A DNA stretch of 64,000 bases, taken from positions 1 to 64,000 of the forward strand of contig JBNKFV010000008.1 in NCBI GenBank assembly GCA_050289485.1, read 5' to 3'. Below the pieces are notes generated by a model that saw only the letters and a program-made list of their open reading frames with translations, made no database searches and had not been told where the DNA came from. This stretch comes from JBNKFV01 sp050289485 (lineage in GTDB: Bacteria > Pseudomonadota > Gammaproteobacteria > Pseudomonadales > Cellvibrionaceae). The position numbers and the translations under genes are program-made. The first letter of the stretch is position 1, and each line of letters starts with the position of its first letter. Positions 45,077 to 52,634 of the stretch are shown in pieces.

Positions 45077-45424
45077 TTATTTTAATAAGGCCAGCACATT
45101 TTCGGGCGGACGACCCAGTACGGCGTGCTCGCCCTTCACCACGATGGGGCGTTCGATGAGTTTTGGGTGGGCAATCATGGCATCAATCAACTGATTGTCG
45201 CTTAGCGACGTATCACTCAGATGGTTTTCCTTGTAGGCCTCTTCGCCTTTGCGTAACAGACTGCGGGCGTCGATACCGAGTTTACCCAACAAGGTTTTCA
45301 GTTCTTTTTTGCTGGGTGGCGTATCGAGATAAAGCACAACGTTTGGCTGTATACCATTTTCTTCCAGCAACTGCAGCGTTTGACGGGATTTTGAGCATCT
45401 GGGATTGTGGTAAATAGTGAACAT
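45077..45424 (-). CDS. ArsC/YfgD-family arsenate reductase-like protein
   Basis: The 115-residue protein has the thioredoxin-fold Cys10 in YHNPRCSKSR and the C-terminal RPIVVKGEHAVLGRP with the arginines of glutaredoxin-linked ArsC. No arsenite pump or arsR is nearby, so this is more likely the YfgD housekeeping branch than a dedicated arsenic-resistance gene. It is the first gene of a four-gene operon and has a CGCCTA-N3-TAGGCG dyad 41 bp before its start. Confidence 0.85.
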   Translation of the reverse strand: MFTIYHNPRCSKSRQTLQLLEENGIQPNVVLYLDTPPSKKELKTLLGKLGIDARSLLRKGEEAYKENHLSDTSLSDNQLIDAMIAHPKLIERPIVVKGEHAVLGRPPENVLALLK

Positions 45425-45464
45425 AGTTGGGGGCGTCCTGAATGTCTGTCACAGATTTTTAGGC

Positions 45465-45479
45465 CGCCTATACTAGGCG
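45465..45479. promoter_or_regulatory. CGCCTA-TAC-TAGGCG dyad in the arsC-yihY divergent gap
   Basis: A perfect 6-base dyad lies 41 bp before the arsC-like ATG and overlaps a near-consensus plus-strand -10 (TATACT, 45470-45475). It could be an operator for one or both divergent units. Confidence 0.35.
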
Positions 45480-45619
45480 CTGTTCACGCTAATTTGAAGT
45501 TTTTGCGTGTTTGAATGCAAAGACTTTTGCCTTTGGGCGGGTGCTGGTATTGTGTCACGGCATACATATCTTCGCGCCTGGCGTGTTGCATCAATAGGGT
45601 TAAGGGGTATTTTCCAACA

Positions 45620-46966
45620 ATGAGTTCTGCCGAATCTAGGTCTCAGTGGCTCGAATGGCTGCATACCCATGCGTGGTTTGTGTTTTCTTTCGGGCGCTTC
45701 CTTGCTCATCTGGGCCGTCAGATCGTGGACAAAGGTTGTCAGAAAAGTGCGGCAGCACTGACCTATATGACACTCTTTGCCATTGTTCCAATGACCACCG
45801 TTGCCTACTCCATGTTTTCTGCCATACCGGCATTTAAAGGTATGGGTGAGCAAGTGCAATCCTTTATTTTTACCCATTTTATTCCCAGTAGTGGGCAGGA
45901 GATTCAGGACTATCTGACCGGCTTTTCCGAACAGGCGCGTGAGCTCACCTACGTGGGTGCAGGTATGTTGCTGATTACAGCCTATCTGATGCTCAAAAAT
46001 ATCGAAAAAACCTTCAACGCTATTTGGGATGTGGGCGAGTCGCGTAGTGGCTTGCAGAACTTTCTTCTGTACTGGGCGGTATTAAGTTTGGGCCCCCTGT
46101 GTTTGGGGGCGGGCATGGCCATGAGCACTTATCTGCTGTCGTTGAAGTTGTTGTTCGGTGAGGACAACCTCGGGGTGTCGACCTTGTTTTTTCAGTTCTT
46201 CCCCTGGGTATTGACCAGTGCCGCCTTTACGCTGCTTTACTTAGCGGTGCCCAACTGCAAAGTGCGGTTTCGTGATGCCGCTACCGGCGGTCTCATTACC
46301 GCTATTCTTTTTGAAGTCACCAAAGATTTATTCACCTGGTTTGTATCGCAAACCAGCTTTGAGCTTATCTACGGCGCGTTTGCCATGGTGCCGTTGTTTT
46401 TAATGTGGATAAACATATTGTGGATGATTGTACTGGCAGGTGCCGTGCTGGTTCGCACGATTGGTGCTTATCAGGCCGAGTTGAGCGGTCGGCCTTATCC
46501 ACCGTTGCTGGCGGTGTTAAATGTGATGTGGCTGTTGCGTAAACGCAGTCAGCAGAAAGGTTATTCGGTTTACGATATTCATATTATTCGCAATGGTATT
46601 GCGCCCGCTCAGTGGCGCAATTTGCGCAGAGAACTACTCGATCACCGGTTAATGGCCATGACTCAAAACGGCAGCTATGTGCTGACTTGCGACCTTGATG
46701 ATATTACGCTCAATCAGCTGGCTGAAATCGTTGATGATCCTCGTAGCATGCCTGCTGATGCGTCGCGTTTTAAACGCTTTACCTGGTTTGATGCGTTGGC
46801 TGAGCGACTACAAAAAATAGATGAATTTCGTTACGAGCAGCAAGATTTTACCGTGGGCGCTCTGTTTGCCGGCATGCAGGATAACGAACCTGAATTGCCA
46901 GACGAAGACGACAAGGTGCCAGACGCCAGAAACAAACAGCGTGACGCGCGTGAAACGACAGAATAA
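45620..46966 (+). CDS. YihY-family inner-membrane protein
   Basis: The 448-residue protein has about six membrane helices (residues 35-285), the YihY signature KSAAALTYMTLFAIVPMTTV, NIEKTFNAIW, and a soluble C-terminal domain (about 300-430). The family was once called ribonuclease BN; that activity belongs to another gene and the true role, possibly lipid or envelope related, is unresolved. I start at ATG 45620, which gives the family N-terminus; the frame opens further upstream at 45515. The next gene starts inside its end. Confidence 0.88.
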   Translation: MSSAESRSQWLEWLHTHAWFVFSFGRFLAHLGRQIVDKGCQKSAAALTYMTLFAIVPMTTVAYSMFSAIPAFKGMGEQVQSFIFTHFIPSSGQEIQDYLTGFSEQARELTYVGAGMLLITAYLMLKNIEKTFNAIWDVGESRSGLQNFLLYWAVLSLGPLCLGAGMAMSTYLLSLKLLFGEDNLGVSTLFFQFFPWVLTSAAFTLLYLAVPNCKVRFRDAATGGLITAILFEVTKDLFTWFVSQTSFELIYGAFAMVPLFLMWINILWMIVLAGAVLVRTIGAYQAELSGRPYPPLLAVLNVMWLLRKRSQQKGYSVYDIHIIRNGIAPAQWRNLRRELLDHRLMAMTQNGSYVLTCDLDDITLNQLAEIVDDPRSMPADASRFKRFTWFDALAERLQKIDEFRYEQQDFTVGALFAGMQDNEPELPDEDDKVPDARNKQRDARETTE

Positions 46967-47444
46967 AAGTACAAGGCTGATTTTCCCGCGGTGGTTACTT
47001 CCTCTGGCGTTGGCGACACTTGTGGCTTGCACCGATTCCAATGGCTGGCCTCAGCTGGATGACTCGCGTTTAACCCCTGCCGATATCAGGGGCCGTTGGC
47101 TGGTGATTAACTACTGGGCTCAATGGTGTAAACCCTGTTTAGAGGAAATTCCCGAGTTAAATCAGCTGGCGCAAGAGGCCGCTGACAAGGTTGTGGTGGT
47201 GGGGGTGAATTATGACAATTTACAGGGGGCGTCGCTGCGCGATGCCGTCGACCGGTTTGGTATGGGTTACGGGGCTCTGCTGGATGACCCCCAGCCCGTG
47301 TTGGCCTATGAACGCCCGACAGCGCTGCCAACCACGATTCTGATAGGACCAGACGGCGCGGTAAAAGCTACCCTGATAGGGCCTCAAACCCGGCAAACCA
47401 TCCTCAACCGTATTCAACAATTGACAGATGTAACCAACAGATAA
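46950..47444 (+). CDS. Thioredoxin-like lipoprotein (TlpA/ResA type)
   Basis: From GTG 46950 the product is 164 residues with a lipoprotein signal (LALATLVAC, lipid-bearing Cys27) and a thioredoxin fold with WCKPC (Cys60/Cys63). It would be membrane-anchored and face the periplasm, reducing disulfides, for example in c-type cytochrome maturation or protein repair. It overlaps the YihY gene by 17 nt, so the two are coupled. A cis-Pro follows (ALPTTILIG), as expected. GTG 46941 is an alternative start. Confidence 0.85.
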   Translation: MKRQNKSTRLIFPRWLLPLALATLVACTDSNGWPQLDDSRLTPADIRGRWLVINYWAQWCKPCLEEIPELNQLAQEAADKVVVVGVNYDNLQGASLRDAVDRFGMGYGALLDDPQPVLAYERPTALPTTILIGPDGAVKATLIGPQTRQTILNRIQQLTDVTNR

Positions 47445-47533
47445 CGGCAACAGCTTGGCTGCTCGCGTCTATACTGTTATTTTGCAGGCTTGCACAAGGC
47501 GACTTATCGACCAATGGGGAAGACGCTGGTTTT

Positions 47534-47899
47534 ATGACAATACCTCTATTGATTTGTGACGATTCAAACATGGCGCGAAAGCAGGTCATGCGGGCGTTAC
47601 CTGAAGGCTGGGATGTAGACATCACCTATGCAACCAATGGTGTAGAGGGGCTGGAGGCCATCCGGGCCGGGCAGGGCGAAATGGTGTTTCTGGATCTCAC
47701 CATGCCGGAAATGGACGGCTACGAGGTGCTTGAGCATGTGAAAGCCGAAAACCTCAAATGCGTTGTGATTGTGATTTCCGGTGATGTGCAGCCGGAGGCT
47801 CGTGAGCGGGTACTTAAATTGGGTGCTCTGGAATTTATTCGCAAGCCCATTAATCAGGAAAAACTCACCGATGTGCTGCACACGTACGGGCTTCTTTGA
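47534..47899 (+). CDS. Single-domain response regulator (CheY-like)
   Basis: The 121-residue receiver has Asp9 and Asp10 in the acidic pocket (LLICDDSNM), phospho-acceptor Asp54 (VFLDLTMPEMDG), and the later Lys in IRKPI. There is no output domain. It lies 20 nt before a CheC-like phosphatase gene, which probably dephosphorylates it. No histidine kinase is nearby. Confidence 0.92.
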   Translation: MTIPLLICDDSNMARKQVMRALPEGWDVDITYATNGVEGLEAIRAGQGEMVFLDLTMPEMDGYEVLEHVKAENLKCVVIVISGDVQPEARERVLKLGALEFIRKPINQEKLTDVLHTYGLL

Positions 47900-47919
47900 T
47901 AGCTGATCAGGATTATTGC

Positions 47920-48549
47920 ATGCCTAACACCTTACCGTTTAGCGAAGACTGCCGTGACGCACTGCAGGAAATCAGCAATGTGGCCATGGGGGCAGCTGGT
48001 GAAGCCTTGGCCGGGCTGGTTAACAGTTTTGTGCAGTTGTCGATTCCGCAAGTCAGCTATATTCAGGGCGATCAGATTGATAAGGCCATCGCCAGCCTGG
48101 CACAAGATGCGGTGATTTCTGCGGTGGGTGCGCCGTTTCCGTTTGGTAGTCATCAGATTTACTCTCTGGTAGCCGTTACTGATACCTCGTTTGACGATGT
48201 GGGCAAGCAAATGGGCTGGCCGTCGGGCAGCGATTACGAACAGCAATTGCTGCTTACCGAAATCGCCGAAACCCTGCTAAATGTGTGTTTGCCAGAGCTG
48301 GTCAATCAAATGCCGGATGCGCTGGAGGGGGCAGCAATATTGCCTGAAGTGGATGCCGAAGTGATTGCCATGCATACGCCTTTGGCAATGTGTCAGTGGC
48401 CAAGCTTTTCTGAAGTGACGGGCATGGTATGTGTGGAAATCAATTACCATCTTGAGGCGTTGGATTTTAACTGTGACCTCTTGCTTCTGTTTCCCGAACA
48501 CGCCTTTCTCACATTGATTGATCAATTGCAGCAGTTGGCTGGTGAGTAG
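47920..48549 (+). CDS. CheC-like phosphatase
   Basis: The 209-residue protein has the helix CRDALQEISNVAMGAAGEAL (about 10-29), carrying the Glu-x-x-Asn phosphatase signature of CheC/CheX/FliY, and a partial second copy near residues 110-120 (EIAETLLNVCLPEL). ATG 47920 with AGGA 7 bases upstream is preferred over TTG 47896, which overlaps the receiver gene stop. It should act on the receiver encoded before it; the process controlled need not be chemotaxis. Confidence 0.82.
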   Translation: MPNTLPFSEDCRDALQEISNVAMGAAGEALAGLVNSFVQLSIPQVSYIQGDQIDKAIASLAQDAVISAVGAPFPFGSHQIYSLVAVTDTSFDDVGKQMGWPSGSDYEQQLLLTEIAETLLNVCLPELVNQMPDALEGAAILPEVDAEVIAMHTPLAMCQWPSFSEVTGMVCVEINYHLEALDFNCDLLLLFPEHAFLTLIDQLQQLAGE

Positions 48550-48553
48550 TTTT

Positions 48554-48577
48554 GGCGCTAATAGCGCTTTTGCTTTT
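48554..48577 (+). terminator. Terminator of the receiver/CheC operon
   Basis: GCGCT (48555-48559), loop AAT, AGCGC (48563-48567), then TTTTGCTTTTG. Short stem but a good T-rich tail, 5 bases after the cheC-like stop. Confidence 0.65.
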
Positions 48578-48751
48578 GTTTCGTGCGTGATTCCTCTATA
48601 CTTCGCGCCGCACTCAGTTCTGGTTTGTACCCATCACTGTTTCATTCAATAGTCGTTCACCACTTAGCCTCACGAGATTCTGCAGCAAAATGCGCTGCAC
48701 GGTAGATAGTATAGGGCCGGGTGGTACTACCCTTTTTAATAGGTTCTATAC

Positions 48752-50533
48752 ATGTCTGTCCCTGTCGATTTTGCAGCTTTAGGGCTGCCTGCATACCTGT
48801 GTCAAGCGCTTGCCGCCGTAGGTTACGAACAACCTTCACCGATTCAGGCGCAAAGTATTCCACCCTTATTGGAAGGTCGTGACCTTCTCGGCCTGGCGCA
48901 AACCGGTACTGGTAAAACCGCTGCGTTTGCCCTGCCATTGCTGGCCAACCTGGATTTAAAAAAAGCGTCGCCGCAGGCGTTGATCCTTGCGCCCACCCGC
49001 GAACTGGCCATTCAGGTGAGTGAAGCCATGCAAACCTATGCTTCTGGCATGCGTGGTTTTCATATCGCCCCGATATATGGCGGCTCCAGCATGGGCAGCC
49101 AGTTACAAAAACTGCGTCGTGGCGTACATGTGGTGGTAGGTACACCAGGCCGTGTGATGGACCATTTACGCCGTGGCACCCTGGATTTGAAAGGCCTAAA
49201 GACTGTTGTACTGGATGAAGCCGACGAAATGCTGCGCATGGGCTTTATTGACGATGTTGAGTGGATACTTGAGCACACGCCAAAAGAACGTCAGGTAGCC
49301 CTGTTCAGCGCTACCATGCCGGGCGCTATCAAAAAAATTACCACTAACTATTTGAACGACCCGATTCGTATTCAAATTGAAGCTAAAACCAAAACGGTAG
49401 ACAGTATTTCCCAGCAATACGTACTGGTTAATAACAACCGTAAGTTGGATGCCTTAACCCGTGTACTTGAGGTGGAAGACATGGACGGCGCCATTATGTT
49501 TGTGCGTACCAAAACGGCAACCGTTGAACTGGCCCAGAAACTGGAAGCACGAGGTTACGCCTGTGCCGCTCTGAACGGCGATATCAATCAGCGCCAGCGC
49601 GAAATTACCATCGATCAGCTGAAAAGCGGCGACATTGATATTCTGATTGCCACCGATGTGGCGGCACGGGGTATCGATGTGCCCCGTGTCACTCACGTTA
49701 TTAATTATGATATTCCCTACGATCAGGAAGCCTATGTCCACCGTATTGGTCGTACGGGCCGTGCTGGCCGTAGTGGTAAAGCGATTCTGTTTATCAACCC
49801 ACGTGAAAAGCGCTTATTGCGGGCCATTGAAAAAAGCACCGGCCAGCCGATTGAAGAAATTCGTCTGCCCACCAGTGAAGAGCTGACGCAACAGCGTGTA
49901 GAAGCGTTCCGTAAGAGTGTGCTGGAAACCATCGAGCAGCAGCCGCTAACCGAGTTGCGTAGCTTGATTGAAAACATTGTCAGCGAAAACGACGTGCCGG
50001 TGCTGGATATCGCTACCGCATTGGCACACCTTGCGCAGTTGGATAAGCCGATTTTTGTTGCAAAAGATCAGCTGCTCGACGAACCTGTGCGCGATGACAA
50101 GCGTGAACGACGTGAACGCAAGCCTCGTGACGGCCGTGATCGCGACCGCGGTGAACGAGCAGAAGGCTCGCGTGGCAAGCCTCGTAAATCCGGTGCCCGT
50201 GCTGACGTGGATATGGAAACCTACAAAGTACAGGTGGGGCGCAACCACGGTGTAAAAGTGGGCAACCTGGTGGGTGCTATTGCCAATGAAGCAGATATCG
50301 ACAGCCAGTATATTGGTGATATCAAATTGCATGATGAATACAGCTTGATTGAGTTGCCGGTTGGCATGCCGAAAGAAGTGTTTCAGATTCTGCGTAAAAC
50401 TCGCGTATGCAGCTTGCCGTTGAATATAGAGCGTGCCGATGGTGAGGTTAGTGCTCCAGCCACTAAAAAAGGTGGTCGCAACCAAGGGCAAAAAGCACCA
50501 AGCCGGCGTAAGCCGAAATCTGCCGCGCAATAA
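48752..50533 (+). CDS. deaD: Cold-shock-type DEAD-box RNA helicase DeaD/CsdA
   Basis: The 593-residue protein has the Q motif (YEQPSPIQAQSIP), AQTGTGKT, DEADEMLRMGF (DeaD type), and HRIGRTGRAGRSG. An RNA-binding domain of the DbpA type follows a basic Arg-rich linker (about 450-485: RERKPRDGRDRDRGER) and a C-terminal basic tail. It remodels RNA in ribosome assembly and mRNA decay, especially in the cold. The 202 bp upstream hold no gene apart from the preceding terminator; they likely form a long 5' leader, common for deaD. Confidence 0.94.
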   Translation: MSVPVDFAALGLPAYLCQALAAVGYEQPSPIQAQSIPPLLEGRDLLGLAQTGTGKTAAFALPLLANLDLKKASPQALILAPTRELAIQVSEAMQTYASGMRGFHIAPIYGGSSMGSQLQKLRRGVHVVVGTPGRVMDHLRRGTLDLKGLKTVVLDEADEMLRMGFIDDVEWILEHTPKERQVALFSATMPGAIKKITTNYLNDPIRIQIEAKTKTVDSISQQYVLVNNNRKLDALTRVLEVEDMDGAIMFVRTKTATVELAQKLEARGYACAALNGDINQRQREITIDQLKSGDIDILIATDVAARGIDVPRVTHVINYDIPYDQEAYVHRIGRTGRAGRSGKAILFINPREKRLLRAIEKSTGQPIEEIRLPTSEELTQQRVEAFRKSVLETIEQQPLTELRSLIENIVSENDVPVLDIATALAHLAQLDKPIFVAKDQLLDEPVRDDKRERRERKPRDGRDRDRGERAEGSRGKPRKSGARADVDMETYKVQVGRNHGVKVGNLVGAIANEADIDSQYIGDIKLHDEYSLIELPVGMPKEVFQILRKTRVCSLPLNIERADGEVSAPATKKGGRNQGQKAPSRRKPKSAAQ

Positions 50534-50638
50534 TGGATGGTTAACTTATTGAAATAAAAGGGTTTTTGGGTAGGTTGAATTTTCATGTTTGATTTTGCGC
50601 CAAATTATTATTTTTTTCAGAATTTTGGGAACTAAGCA

Positions 50639-50749
50639 GGAGAGCGGCGGGTCTATTAAACCGTAAGATGCTTATTGATCTTGCTCTCTCTTTTCATACA
50701 TTCCCTATGGTGTTTGCTTTGGCGCGTTTTACGCGCCTTTCTTTTTTTT
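50639..50749 (+). ncRNA. Candidate structured RNA or deaD 3' UTR
   Basis: GAGAGC (50640-50645) pairs with GCTCTC (50683-50688). Inside are two smaller helices, GGT/ACC near 50650-50663 and AAGAT/ATCTT near 50665-50682, forming a three-way junction. A terminator follows at 50721-50749. No ORF covers it. It could be a small RNA released from, or independent of, the deaD transcript. The gap 50534-50917 otherwise holds only this and an opposing terminator. Confidence 0.3.
50721..50749 (+). terminator. Terminator downstream of deaD
   Basis: GGCGCGT (50721-50727), loop TTT, ACGCGCC (50731-50737), then TTTC and eight T. A textbook intrinsic terminator. Confidence 0.9.
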
Positions 50750-50793
50750 GATCCCCGCGTTTATTTGATATTTTTCTAAGGGATTGCTTACGC

Positions 50794-50828
50794 AAAAAAA
50801 GCCCCTTCGAGGCGGGCCTGGAAGGGGT
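50794..50828 (-). terminator. Terminator of the DUF3014 gene
   Basis: CCCCTTC (50802-50808) pairs with GAAGGGG (50821-50827). Seven A at 50794-50800 give a T-run on the minus strand, 90 bp after the DUF3014 stop. Confidence 0.85.
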
Positions 50829-50917
50829 GCTTGTTGACGCAACGATTGCCCTGCAAAACAGCGCTACCGCATAGCCTGCCATTTTATTAACCCGGCAATG
50901 ATTGTCGGGTTAATAGT

Positions 50918-51718
50918 TTATAGCGTGTCTTTTAGCTGTTTAGCATAAGCCTGAACTTTAGCCATATTGTCGGGGCCCATACGCCACAGCAATTTTTGTA
51001 CATCGCTACTTTGTTCGAGTTGTTTGTCTTCGTACTTATAAAACACAGAAGGCCGAATCAGCGTGGCGTTGGCAGGCAATGGTTTCGCGTTGATAATTTG
51101 ATCTAATGCCATTTGCACTCGCTGCTTAAAGTTACCTGGCTTACCCAGTTCACCATAGGCGCTATTGGTTAATGGCTGCCAGTGGTTGAGGTACTTGGCC
51201 ATGGTGTCGGGTGGAATGGCGGTGATGGCATCAACCAGGGCTGTGGCACGTTCGTAGTTGCTGGTATCTGGCAGTGTTTTTCCATCAAGCTTGGTCACTT
51301 GGTAATCTGGCATGGTGTAGTCTACGGGCAAGTATTTACTGGGTACTTTGCCTTCTGCCATCAGGTCAATGCTCAGTACGGCCTTGCGGATTTGTTCATC
51401 GGGAACAACCCATTGCACTAATTCTGGCGACAAGTCGTCGACTAGCGCCATCACGGTCTGTTCGCTGTTGTTGAGAGACGAGGGCGGCTCGATCAGCGGT
51501 GGTTCTTTTTCTTCTGGTTCAATAAATTCCTCCTGCGACTCCACTACGGGGCCGGCAACCGGAGGCGGTGCCTGTGTGACTTGCGGTGGTGGTGGCGTCA
51601 CTGCGGGTGCGGGCAGACTGACTTGCTCGGTTTTTTTCTGCATCAGAAAGTAACCTAATCCTATCGCAACAATAACAACAGCTGAAAAAGCGATATAAAG
51701 CGTTGGCTTTTTCTTCAT
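50918..51718 (-). CDS. DUF3014 membrane-anchored protein
   Basis: The 266-residue protein has one N-terminal membrane segment (LYIAFSAVVIVAIGLGYFL, about 7-25), a proline-rich linker (35-70) and a DUF3014 domain (from about SLNNSEQTVMALVDDLSPEL onward). Most of it faces the periplasm. Function unknown. The frame opens further upstream to 52006, but that part is low-quality and overlaps the exonuclease gene; ATG 51718 gives the family start. Confidence 0.85.
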   Translation of the reverse strand: MKKKPTLYIAFSAVVIVAIGLGYFLMQKKTEQVSLPAPAVTPPPPQVTQAPPPVAGPVVESQEEFIEPEEKEPPLIEPPSSLNNSEQTVMALVDDLSPELVQWVVPDEQIRKAVLSIDLMAEGKVPSKYLPVDYTMPDYQVTKLDGKTLPDTSNYERATALVDAITAIPPDTMAKYLNHWQPLTNSAYGELGKPGNFKQRVQMALDQIINAKPLPANATLIRPSVFYKYEDKQLEQSSDVQKLLWRMGPDNMAKVQAYAKQLKDTL

Positions 51719-51896
51719 AGTGAACAACCTTTTGTGTGTGGGCGTTTGTTTGGCACGACGCATTGCAATGAGATTAGCGTCGCAAACTTGCCGCTTAATA
51801 GCAATGGGCACGACAAAACCGGCTAACAAACTAAAAGTAAGTACTTTGACCACAGATAGCGGCGAGTTATCCGTTGAATGCTGATCGTTAAGTTGC

Positions 51897-52634
51897 TTAT
51901 AGGCACTGCAGCCCCAGATCTTTAAGCTTGAGTGTACGCAATGGTGATATTTGTGCACATTGGGCGATAAACAGCTCGGCCGTTGCGCGGGCGTCGGCCA
52001 GAGCATTGTGCTGCAAGGCGGGGGGCAGACAGTAGCGTTCGCGGCAGAGGTTCAACTGTAGTGAATCGGTGCGGTTTTGCAGTGCCAATCGCCGCTTTTC
52101 GATCAGCATGGTATCAACGTAGGCCAGATACAGTGGGCAGCCTAATACGGCAGTGGCAGCACGCTGCAAGAAGGCGATATCAAGGGGGGCATGGTGAAAA
52201 ATAAGGACTTTGCCACGGGCCTGAGTGGCAAAGCTGGTGAGTGCACGTGCGGCACTGGCTGCCCCCGCCACTTGGTGGTCGCGCAAGCCGTGAATACTGG
52301 CGCTTTGGCCAACGGAGGTGTCACTGTAAACGAGGCAGTGCTGGGCACTGCTTAGCTCGACACGGTTGCCCTTGATCTCTACCCAACCAATGCTCAACAG
52401 GCTGTCTTTGGCAGGGTTTAATCCGGTCATCTCGCAGTCGACCGCTAGAAATTGGGTATTCATTACCGATTGGGCGAGTGGCGGCAGACTACTCTGGTAG
52501 AGTGGAGCCAGAAATGATTTTGCTGCACTGGTGGCCCAGCGTTGTTTTTTGTACCAGCCGCTAAGATTATAAAACACCGCGCCCGAACCTGATTTTGGCG
52601 GCTTGCTGGCATTCTTGAACCGCAGCGAAGGCAT
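51897..52634 (-). CDS. DEDDh 3'-5' exonuclease (DnaQ-like)
   Basis: The 245-residue protein has the proofreading-exonuclease motifs: Exo I FLAVDCEMTGLNP (D-x-E), Exo II HHAPLDIAFL, and Exo III HNALADARATAEL (His and Asp). It is not the core epsilon subunit, since the clamp-loader contact region is missing and the gene overlaps (68 nt) the cNMP/CBS/DUF294 gene, a pairing common in proteobacteria. Substrate unknown. ATG 52463 is a shorter alternative start, but the extra N-terminal part resembles relatives. Confidence 0.88.
   Translation of the reverse strand: MPSLRFKNASKPPKSGSGAVFYNLSGWYKKQRWATSAAKSFLAPLYQSSLPPLAQSVMNTQFLAVDCEMTGLNPAKDSLLSIGWVEIKGNRVELSSAQHCLVYSDTSVGQSASIHGLRDHQVAGAASAARALTSFATQARGKVLIFHHAPLDIAFLQRAATAVLGCPLYLAYVDTMLIEKRRLALQNRTDSLQLNLCRERYCLPPALQHNALADARATAELFIAQCAQISPLRTLKLKDLGLQCL

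Noticed and set aside
45077..45424. Arsenic-resistance operon
   Set aside because: Only an ArsC/YfgD-like gene is present; no arsR, arsB or acr3 lies nearby.
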